Below, one piece after another: positions 5,628-11,238 of a stretch of DNA of 11,238 nt. Positions within the stretch are counted from its first letter, which is position 1. Each line of letters begins with the position of its first letter. The DNA comes from Ruminococcaceae bacterium UBA5401 (GTDB lineage Bacteria; Bacillota; Clostridia; Oscillospirales; Acutalibacteraceae), in the NCBI GenBank assembly GCA_002409675.1, contig DHOB01000055.1, positions 23,822 to 35,059 of the forward strand. Direction: 5' to 3'. The notes under the pieces were generated by a model, which saw nothing but the letters and a program-made list of their open reading frames with translations, did no database searches and had not been told where the DNA came from. The position numbers and the translations under genes are program-made.

Positions 5628-7694
5628 TTACTCAAGCGTAACGTTGGCGACGGCCTGGATCTGCACGTTGTTCTCCAGCTCGTTGAAAGACAGGACGACC
5701 GCCTTGGGGTAGAACTGCTGCAGCAGCTTGCTGAAATACAGCCGCACGACGGGCGAGGTCAGGATAATCGGCGTGGTAATCACGTCGCGGACCTTTTTGA
5801 TGCAGTCGGTCAGGCGGGTGATGATTTTCTGCGTGGTCTGCGGATCCAGCGCCAGGTAGGTGCCGTGCTCGTTCTTGCTGATGGAGTTGACGATTGCCTT
5901 CTCGACCTCGCTGTCGAGCGTGATGACCCGAATCTGCCCGCCCTCGGACCATTTGCGGGTGATGGTGCGCCGCAGCGCCTGCCGGACGTATTCTGTGAGG
6001 AGCTCCGGGTCGTGCACGCTGCCCGCGTAATTGGAGACGGTCTCCAGAATCGTCTCCATGTCGCGGATGGGGATGCCTTCCTTGAGCAGCCGGCAGAGGA
6101 TCTTCTGCAGGTTCGCCTCGCTGATCACGTCCGGCACCACGTCCTTGACCAGCGGGGCGTTGTATTTTTTGAGGTTTTCGAGGATGTGGTGCACCTCCTG
6201 CCGGGAAAGCAACTCGTGCGCATGGGCGCGGACGGTCTCCGAAAGGTGCGTGACGACCACCGAGAGCGGGTCTATCACGGTGTAGCCGTAAATCTCGGCC
6301 ATGTCCTTCTTGTCCGGGGTAATCCACTTGCTCGGGATGCCGTAGGCCGGCTCAATCGTGTCGATGCCGTCGATTTCCCCGGTCAGGTTGCCGGGGTCCA
6401 GGGCAAGGTAGTAATCCATCAGGATTTCGCCGCGGGCGACTTCCTCGCCCTTGATTTTAATCACGTACTGGTTGGGGTTCAGCGTGCCGTTGTCGCGCAG
6501 GCGCACGGCGGGGACCACCAAGCCCATGTCCAGCGCGAACTGCTTGCGGAACATCACAATCCTCTCGATGAAGCTGCTGCCGCTGCGCTCGTCCACCAGC
6601 GGAATCAGGCTGTATCCGAACTCCATTTCAATCGCGTCCAGCGGAAGCAGGTTGTAGATATTGTCGATGTCGCGGTAAAAGCCGGCTTCGTTCTGCGGCG
6701 GCGCGCCGGCCGCGGCGCCCGCGCGCTGCGGCGCCGGCTCTTCGCCCGCGGCGAGGCTTTTCTGCTTGCGCAGCAGCGTGAAGCCGAGCCAGAGCAGCAG
6801 GGCCGCGACGAGCACCAGCTGGAACACCGGCATCCCCGGAATCAGGCACAGGCCGAGCAGCATGAAGCCCGAAAGGATGATGGCCTCCGGCTGCGCGGCG
6901 AACTGCCTCGTCACGTCCTCGCCCAGGGTGGAATTGGAGGCCGCGCGGGTCACGATCATGCCCGTCGCCGTGGAGATCATCAGCGCCGGCACCTGCGAAA
7001 CCAGCCCGTCGCCGACCGTGGCGATGGTGTAGATGTTCAGCACGTCGTTGAAGGATTTGCCGCCCTGCGCCATGCCGATGATGATGCCGCCGATGAAGTT
7101 GATAAACGTGACGATGATGGACATCACGGCGTCGCCCTTGACGAACTTGCTGGCGCCGTCCATGGAACCGTAGAACTCAGCCTCGCGCTGGATGTCCTCG
7201 CGCCGCCTGCGGGCCTGCTCCTCGTTGATGAGGCCGGAGTTCAGGTCGGCGTCGATGGCCATCTGCTTGCCGGGCATGGCGTCCAGCTTGAACCTGGCGG
7301 CGACCTCCGCCACGCGCTCGGCGCCCTTGGTGATGACGAGGAAGTTGACCAGCACAATCACCAGAAACACGATGAAGCCGACGACGATGTTCCCCTGCAG
7401 GACGAAGGTGCCGAACGTCTTGATGACCTGCCCGGCCGAGCCGGAGTTCGTCAGAATCAGCCGCGTGGAGGAGATGTTCAGCGCGAGGCGGAACAGCGTG
7501 CAGATCAGCAGGATGGAGGGAAAGACCGAAAAGTCCAGCGCCGTCTTGATGTACATGGTCATCAGCAGGATGATGGTAGACAGCGAGATGTTGAGGATGA
7601 ACATGATGTCCAGCACAAAGGGGGGCAGCGGGATGATGATCAGTGCGACAATCACAACGACAAACAGGGAAACAACGCTGTTGAAGGCTTTCAA
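5628..7694 (-). CDS. flhA: Flagellar type III export gate protein FlhA
   Basis: FlhA is the large membrane subunit of the flagellar export gate; it couples proton flow to export and its cytoplasmic domain docks chaperone-substrate complexes. Translation most likely starts at TTG 7694, giving 688 residues. That codon is 1 nt past the flhB stop, follows AAGGAGAGG, and the protein then begins just before the first membrane helix (ending in IIIPLPPFVLDI, as in known FlhA). The frame upstream of TTG lies entirely inside flhB. Hydrophobic segments run through residues 5-45, 55-75, 95-122, 190-210, 225-250 and 270-307. The FHIPEP family signature is at about 126-155 (ERVAEVAARFKLDAMPGKQM, then AIDADLNSGLI). 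An Ala/Pro/Gly-rich linker (about 314-333) leads to the conserved cytoplasmic domain, starting near YNLLPLDAIEMEFGYSLIPL. No truncation is seen. Confidence 0.97.
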   Translation of the reverse strand: MKAFNSVVSLFVVVIVALIIIPLPPFVLDIMFILNISLSTIILLMTMYIKTALDFSVFPSILLICTLFRLALNISSTRLILTNSGSAGQVIKTFGTFVLQGNIVVGFIVFLVIVLVNFLVITKGAERVAEVAARFKLDAMPGKQMAIDADLNSGLINEEQARRRREDIQREAEFYGSMDGASKFVKGDAVMSIIVTFINFIGGIIIGMAQGGKSFNDVLNIYTIATVGDGLVSQVPALMISTATGMIVTRAASNSTLGEDVTRQFAAQPEAIILSGFMLLGLCLIPGMPVFQLVLVAALLLWLGFTLLRKQKSLAAGEEPAPQRAGAAAGAPPQNEAGFYRDIDNIYNLLPLDAIEMEFGYSLIPLVDERSGSSFIERIVMFRKQFALDMGLVVPAVRLRDNGTLNPNQYVIKIKGEEVARGEILMDYYLALDPGNLTGEIDGIDTIEPAYGIPSKWITPDKKDMAEIYGYTVIDPLSVVVTHLSETVRAHAHELLSRQEVHHILENLKKYNAPLVKDVVPDVISEANLQKILCRLLKEGIPIRDMETILETVSNYAGSVHDPELLTEYVRQALRRTITRKWSEGGQIRVITLDSEVEKAIVNSISKNEHGTYLALDPQTTQKIITRLTDCIKKVRDVITTPIILTSPVVRLYFSKLLQQFYPKAVVLSFNELENNVQIQAVANVTLE

Positions 7695-7695
7695 C

Positions 7696-8763
7696 TTACC
7701 GCTTCCTCTCCTTCTTCTGCCGATAGACCCACGCCATGATTTCCGCCAGGGGCGTGTAGAACTCCGGGGGGATTTCCATGCCGATCTCCACCGCGGCGTA
7801 CAGCGCCCGCGCAAGGGGCTTGTCTTCCTTCATGGGGATGCCGTTCTGCTCGGCGATGGCCACGATGCGCCGGGCCACAAGGTCCAGCCCCTTGGCCACG
7901 ACCACGGGGGCGCTGTCCTTCTGCGCGTCGTACCGCAGCGCCACGGCGACATGGGTCGGGTTGCGGACGACCACGTCCGCCGTGGGCACCTGCTGCATCA
8001 TGCGCCGGCGCGCGATGCGGCGCTGCTCCTGCCGCTGCCTGCCCTTGGTCTCCGGGTTGCCCTCCAGCTCCTTATACTCCTCCTTGAGCTCCTGCTTGGA
8101 CATGCGGATGCTGCGCTCGTACTCCCACCACTGGTAAAAGTAGTCCAGCGCGGCGATGCCGAGGAACACCGCGGACATCTGAATCACCAGGTCGAAAATA
8201 TCCTGCAGGATGACGACCGTGGCCTGGAACACGCTGCCGTTCATCATGCGGATGCACTGGCCGGCGATGTCCCGGATCTTGAGGTACAGCAGGGAACCGA
8301 TGGCGGTCATCTTGATGGCCGCCTTGAGGACCTCCACCACCGATCGCAGCGAGAACAGCCGCTTGAAGCCCTGCAGCGGGCTGATGTTCGAGAGCCGGAA
8401 CTTGATTTTCTCATGGGAAAACTTGAACCGCGTCTGCGCGCCCGTCGTCACGACCGCCGCCAGCACCGAGGCCAGCATCGCCGGCCCGGCAATCAGCAGG
8501 GCGGCCGCCCAGCCGCCGTTCAGCGCGTCCAGCGCGGCGGAGGCGTCCAGCGCGTCGCGCGTGCCGACCCGCGTCACGCAGCGGACGAAAAAGTTGCCGA
8601 AATACCGGTACGCGTACGGGAGAGCCGCGCGCATCACGACGAAGATGGCGAGGATGGACAGCGAGCTCACCACGTCCGCGCTCTGGAACAGGTTGCCCTT
8701 TTTCCGCTCGTCCTCCCGCCGCTTCGGCGTTGCCTTTTCAGTTTTGCCCTCCATCGCAGCCAT
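7696..8763 (-). CDS. flhB: Flagellar export switch protein FlhB
   Basis: FlhB sits in the inner membrane export gate; self-cleavage of its cytoplasmic tail switches export from rod/hook proteins to filament proteins. The 355-residue length is normal. The N-terminus has the family start EKTEKATP-like motif (GKTEKATPKRREDERKKGN), followed by four hydrophobic segments near 31-50, 84-107, 142-163 and 186-212. The autocleavage NPTH is intact at 268-271 within VVVRNPTHVAVAL. Downstream PVVVAKG and EDKPLARALY are conserved in the FlhB/YscU tail. ATG 8763 has GGAAGGG at 8772-8778 with 8-nt spacing, which favours it over a second ATG three codons later. It follows fliR by 19 bp and is followed by flhA after a single base. 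No fusion to FliR, as found in some clostridia, is present. Confidence 0.97.
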   Translation of the reverse strand: MAAMEGKTEKATPKRREDERKKGNLFQSADVVSSLSILAIFVVMRAALPYAYRYFGNFFVRCVTRVGTRDALDASAALDALNGGWAAALLIAGPAMLASVLAAVVTTGAQTRFKFSHEKIKFRLSNISPLQGFKRLFSLRSVVEVLKAAIKMTAIGSLLYLKIRDIAGQCIRMMNGSVFQATVVILQDIFDLVIQMSAVFLGIAALDYFYQWWEYERSIRMSKQELKEEYKELEGNPETKGRQRQEQRRIARRRMMQQVPTADVVVRNPTHVAVALRYDAQKDSAPVVVAKGLDLVARRIVAIAEQNGIPMKEDKPLARALYAAVEIGMEIPPEFYTPLAEIMAWVYRQKKERKR

Positions 8764-8782
8764 GGATTTTTCCCTTCCGCCC

Positions 8783-9547
8783 CTACGTCAGCAGGGCGTA
8801 GACGCCGCTGATGCAGTCGAACATCAGCCCGATGAGCTTCTCCAGAAAATTTGCGAAAGGCGGCACCAGCAGCACGACGGCCACAAAGCCGATGATGATT
8901 TTGAGCTGGATCTCGACGGTGAAGATGTCGATCTGGGGGACGGCCCGCGTGACCAGGCCGACGCCGATTTCCGTGACCATCTCCACCGCGATGATGGGCA
9001 GCGCCAGCTTTGCGGCGTAAATCAGCATCTGGGCGAAAACGCCCGCCAGCTTCTCCCCCACCCCCGCCGGAACCAGGCCGGTGCCGTAGGGCACCGCGGC
9101 GCCCAGCCGCACGAACACCTGCACCAGCGTCAGGTGCGCGTTCGACGCGAAGAAAATCAGCAGGAACATCGCGTTGAGCACGGAGGCGGAAAGCGGCATC
9201 GAGACATTGCTCTGCGGGTCGTAGATGCGCGACATCGAAATGCCCATCTGCATGTCCATCTGCTCGCCCCCCATCACGATGACCGACAGGAAAAGCTGAA
9301 TCACGAACCCCACGGCGAAGCCGACCAGCAGCTCCTTCATCACGCAGAGGCCGAGGACCAGCGGGGACGAGATGCCGACGGGCCGCTGCGGGACCAGCGG
9401 GTAGGTGAAGAAGCTCAGCATCAGCGAGAGGCCCGCCTTCACCGGGAACGGGATGTTCCTTCTGCCCAGGATGGGGTTGAGCAGCACGCACCCCGACATG
9501 CGCGCGAAAATCAGCAGCAGCAGGGCCGCGTCGTAATTGAAATTCAA
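8783..9547 (-). CDS. fliR: Flagellar export gate protein FliR
   Basis: FliR forms the export channel core together with FliP and FliQ. It has 254 residues and about six hydrophobic segments (near 8-24, 35-50, 63-92, 124-150, 168-195 and 212-236). Family segments include LLIFARMSGCVLLNPILG near the start, the conserved VMGGEQMDMQMGISMSRIYD, NAMFLLIFF, and the C-terminal LKIIIGFVAVVLLVPPFANF. The start is TTG at 9547; no ATG or GTG lies in frame between the fliQ stop and this codon, and the next in-frame ATG would cut into the first membrane segment. Only a weak purine stretch (GGTGGA, 9551-9556) precedes it, so initiation may depend on coupling to fliQ, which ends 16 bp upstream. Confidence 0.96.
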   Translation of the reverse strand: MNFNYDAALLLLIFARMSGCVLLNPILGRRNIPFPVKAGLSLMLSFFTYPLVPQRPVGISSPLVLGLCVMKELLVGFAVGFVIQLFLSVIVMGGEQMDMQMGISMSRIYDPQSNVSMPLSASVLNAMFLLIFFASNAHLTLVQVFVRLGAAVPYGTGLVPAGVGEKLAGVFAQMLIYAAKLALPIIAVEMVTEIGVGLVTRAVPQIDIFTVEIQLKIIIGFVAVVLLVPPFANFLEKLIGLMFDCISGVYALLT

Positions 9548-9563
9548 GCTTCCACCACGCCCT

Positions 9564-9830
9564 TCACCCCAGGCTGGAAATCAGGCCGAAAATATAGCCC
9601 GCAAAGCCCTTCATGTTCTCAATCATCCAGGAGCCCATCACCATGATGATCACGGCGATGGCGACCAGCTTCGGCACGAAGACCACCGTCTGCTCGTGAA
9701 TCTGGGTCGCCGCCTGGATGACCGAAATCAGCAGGCCCACCGCCATGCTGATGAGGAGGATGGGCGCCGACACCTTGAGGACCGTCATCATCGCGGCCTG
9801 CACGACCTGCATCATCTGCGACACGGACAA
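9564..9830 (-). CDS. fliQ: Flagellar export gate protein FliQ
   Basis: FliQ is a two-helix hairpin that packs around FliP/FliR in the export channel. The 88-residue length is typical. Membrane helices lie at about 17-38 and 53-70, separated by the strongly conserved FliQ loop ISVIQAATQIHEQTVVFVPK. The start is TTG 9830, placed 9 nt after a full AGGAGG at 9845-9840. GTG at codon 3 and ATG at codon 6 are possible but stand farther from that site and would shorten the conserved N-terminus. A GC hairpin lies in the 40-bp gap after fliP, 4 nt before the ribosome binding site. Confidence 0.95.
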   Translation of the reverse strand: MSVSQMMQVVQAAMMTVLKVSAPILLISMAVGLLISVIQAATQIHEQTVVFVPKLVAIAVIIMVMGSWMIENMKGFAGYIFGLISSLG

Positions 9831-9849
9831 AATCCCGGCCCTCCTTTCC

Positions 9850-9867
9850 CGCCCCCGCGAAGGGGCG
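9850..9867 (-). other. GC hairpin between fliP and fliQ
   Basis: On the minus strand CGCCCC (9867-9862) can pair perfectly with GGGGCG (9855-9850) across a 6-nt loop. The hairpin lies between the fliP stop and the AGGAGG of fliQ, with 4 nt between stem and ribosome binding site. No T-run follows it on the minus strand, so it does not look like an intrinsic terminator. The layout mirrors the palindrome upstream of fliA. Confidence 0.45.
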
Positions 9868-9870
9868 CGC

Positions 9871-10659
9871 TCACAGGTTAAAGCTCGTCACAAGCGTCTT
9901 GAACAGCAGGTCCCACCCGTCCATCAGGATGAACAGCAGCAGCTTGAACGGGAGCGAGACCATGGCCGGCGGCAGCATCACCATGCCCATCGACATCAGC
10001 GTGCTCGACACAATCATGTCGATGACCAGGAACGGGATGTAGAGCAGGAACCCGATGATGAACGCGCGCTTGAGCTCGCTCGTCATGAACGCGGGGGTCA
10101 CCACCGTGATGGAGAGGTTCTGCACGGGCGTGGTGCTCTTGACCTTCGCCAGGCCCATGAACATGTTGAGGTCGTCCTTTTTGGTGTTCTTCAGCATGAA
10201 CTCCTTGAGCGGCTGGCCGGCCCGGTGCAGAAACTCCTGCTGCGAGATCTGCTGCGCCTTGTACGGCTGGTAGGCCTCCGTGTTGATTTTGGAGACGACC
10301 GGCGACATGATGAACAGCGACAGAAAAAGCGAAATCCCAATCAGCACCTGGTTCGGCGGCGTGCTCTGCAGGCCGAGCGCATTCCTCAGGAACGAGAGCA
10401 CAATCACAATCCGCGTGAAGCAGCTCGTCATGATGAGGATGGACGGAATCAGCGCGAGGATCGTCATCATCTCGATGATGTCGAGCGTGCTGACGTCTTT
10501 TCCGTTCACGCTGACCCCGGTCTGCGCCGCGGAGGCCGGCATCGGCATGAAGAGCAGCACCACCAGCGCCACCGCGCAGGTCACCGCGATTTTCCGCGCG
10601 ATTCTGCGCTTTTTCCCGGCCGCCTTCTCAGGACCTGCCGCCTTTGTTTTTTCTTCCAT
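9871..10659 (-). CDS. fliP: Flagellar export gate protein FliP
   Basis: FliP is the main subunit of the export channel. It has 262 residues. It has a cleavable-type signal peptide: a Lys/Arg stretch (KKRRIARK, about 16-23), a hydrophobic core (about 24-38) and an ASAA-type cleavage region near 42-45. The roughly 15 residues before that basic stretch are rich in Lys, Ala and Glu and form an unusually long leader. The FliP family signature is present at about 188-220 (TPAFMTSELKRAFIIGFLLY, then IPFLVIDMIVSSTLMSMGM), followed by LPPAMVSLPFKLLLFILMDGW. The conserved SFLRNALGLQSTPPNQVL is at about 89-106. ATG 10659 has GACGGGAA just upstream and overlaps the end of fliO by 32 bp, so the two are probably translationally coupled. 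Confidence 0.97.
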   Translation of the reverse strand: MEEKTKAAGPEKAAGKKRRIARKIAVTCAVALVVLLFMPMPASAAQTGVSVNGKDVSTLDIIEMMTILALIPSILIMTSCFTRIVIVLSFLRNALGLQSTPPNQVLIGISLFLSLFIMSPVVSKINTEAYQPYKAQQISQQEFLHRAGQPLKEFMLKNTKKDDLNMFMGLAKVKSTTPVQNLSITVVTPAFMTSELKRAFIIGFLLYIPFLVIDMIVSSTLMSMGMVMLPPAMVSLPFKLLLFILMDGWDLLFKTLVTSFNL

Positions 10660-11041
10660 TTCCCGTCAGATCCCATCTTCCCCGCAGGGCGGAATTCAGC
10701 GCGCCCAGAAAGTTCTGCGGAACGCCCGTCCCCCCGGGCCGGACCTTCGAGCCGTCCAGCTCCTTCAGAATCTCGACGCGCTCGGTCGAAAAGCCGATCA
10801 GGTAAAAGGTCCCGCAGATTTCGGCAATCACAAGCCCTTTGTCAGGTCCGAGGGCGACCCGCTCCAGAATGCGGATGTTCTTTCCGCCGCCCCCGCCGGC
10901 GCGGCCCGCCCCCTTTGCCAGGAAGCGGCTCAGCCGGTAGCACAGGTACAGCAGCCCCGCGACCGCCGCGGCCGTGAATATGAGCGGGAGCACGTCCGCC
11001 CCAAAGCTGAGCGGAATCAGGCGCGGCCCCATCCCCGTCAT
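10628..11041 (-). CDS. fliO: Flagellar biosynthesis protein FliO
   Basis: FliO is a small bitopic membrane protein that helps assemble the FliP ring. I place the start at ATG 11041, which overlaps the cheY stop as ATGA; this gives 137 residues. A second ATG at 11032 is possible. One membrane helix spans about 18-35 (LPLIFTAAAVAGLLYLCYRL), followed by a glycine-rich linker (AGRAGGGGGK) and the FliO core NIRILERVALGPDKGLVIAE, then a CGTFYLIGFSTERVEIL segment. The short N-terminus (about 17 residues) lacks a signal peptide, unlike the longer B. subtilis protein. Position between cheY and fliP is the standard one. The 3' end overlaps fliP by 32 bp. Confidence 0.92.
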   Translation of the reverse strand: MTGMGPRLIPLSFGADVLPLIFTAAAVAGLLYLCYRLSRFLAKGAGRAGGGGGKNIRILERVALGPDKGLVIAEICGTFYLIGFSTERVEILKELDGSKVRPGGTGVPQNFLGALNSALRGRWDLTGNGRKNKGGRS

Positions 11042-11238
11042 CCCAGGATGCTTTTGACGGTCTTCATGATGCGGTCCGCCTTGAAGGGCTTGACGATGAA
11101 GTCCCTCGCCCCCTGCTTCAGGGCGTCGACGACCATGGCCTCCTGCCCCATGGCGGAGCACATGATGATGTTGGCATCCGGGTCTTTCTGCCGAATCTGC
11201 CGCAGGGCCTCCAGGCCGTCCATCACCGGCATGGTGAT
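11038..11238 (-). CDS. cheY: Chemotaxis response regulator CheY, 5' end beyond the window
   Basis: CheY-P binds the flagellar switch (FliM/FliY) to change rotation. Only the last 66 residues are present; the frame is open at the window edge. They begin ITMPVMDGLEAL, the segment right after the phospho-accepting aspartate of receiver domains, so that residue lies just outside the window. The conserved Ser/Thr is seen in IIMCSAMG (Ser28 of the fragment) and the conserved Lys in DFIVKPFKADRI (Lys50). The C-terminus VKSILG ends a stand-alone receiver with no output domain. The stop overlaps the fliO ATG (ATGA). Position directly before fliO matches cheY in the B. subtilis fla/che operon. Another single-domain receiver cannot be excluded from the fragment alone. 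Confidence 0.88.
   Translation of the reverse strand: MTMPVMDGLEALRQIRQKDPDANIIMCSAMGQEAMVVDALKQGARDFIVKPFKADRIMKTVKSILG

Noticed and set aside
5608..5629. GC palindrome followed by GGTTTTA on the plus strand as a plus-strand terminator
   Set aside because: No plus-strand gene exists nearby to terminate, and the short T-run is the complement of the flhA stop region. The palindrome is instead considered as a minus-strand RNA hairpin.
4773..7739. Very long plus-strand open frame (about 988 codons) antisense to flhA and the sigma factor
   Set aside because: It lies fully opposite genes with clear family matches. Its protein is dominated by His, Gln, Asp and Arg, as expected from the complement of GC-rich codons, and it has no recognisable domain or good ribosome binding site.
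1..11238. Mobile elements, CRISPR arrays, tRNA/rRNA genes or defence systems
   Set aside because: No array of spaced repeats, transposase or integrase motif, terminal inverted repeats or RNA-gene sequence was seen. Nearly all of the window is accounted for by flagellar and chemotaxis genes.

Overview
The window is a flagellar and chemotaxis gene cluster from a Gram-positive, Bacillota-type bacterium. I infer a GC-rich member of the Clostridia, but I cannot name a genus from the sequence. Evidence for this is the B. subtilis-like fla/che gene order (cheY-fliO-fliP-fliQ-fliR-flhB-flhA then a sigma-28 gene), the CheC/CheD adaptation pair, a pair of FlhO/FlhP-like rod genes, strong AGGAGG-type ribosome binding sites and several TTG starts. 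The coding density is very high. No tRNA, rRNA, CRISPR array, insertion sequence or prophage gene was seen.

Layout. On the plus strand, positions 1-2154 hold the end of fliD (filament cap), then fliS (flagellin chaperone), then a small helical gene in the usual fliT/flgN position. On the minus strand, from the right edge leftward to 2148, one tightly packed gene train runs cheY (cut by the window end), fliO, fliP, fliQ, fliR, flhB, flhA, fliA/sigD, two paralogous FlgF/FlgG-family rod genes, cheC and cheD. The longest gene-free stretch is 64 bases. The two transcription units converge, and their last genes overlap by 7 bp at 2148-2154.

How the parts work together. FliO/P/Q/R with FlhB/FlhA form the membrane gate of the flagellar type III export apparatus. 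The rod proteins, FliD cap and flagellin leave through it. FliS and probably the third plus-strand protein act as export chaperones. FliA/SigD switches on late genes. CheY carries the signal to the motor switch, CheC removes phosphate from CheY-P, and CheD deamidates receptors and binds CheC.

Points of note. No wholly new system is visible; this is a flagellar locus with some unusual architecture. Because the converging operons leave no intergenic space, the best terminator candidate for each lies inside the antisense of the opposing gene (2230-2272 and 2086-2138). flhF, flhG and the cheB/cheA/cheW block that sit between flhA and sigD in B. subtilis are absent here. Two intercistronic GC hairpins sit 4 nt before the ribosome binding sites of fliQ and sigD. 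fliD carries a 33-bp tandem duplication. Three export-gate genes (fliQ, fliR, flhA) appear to start with TTG.
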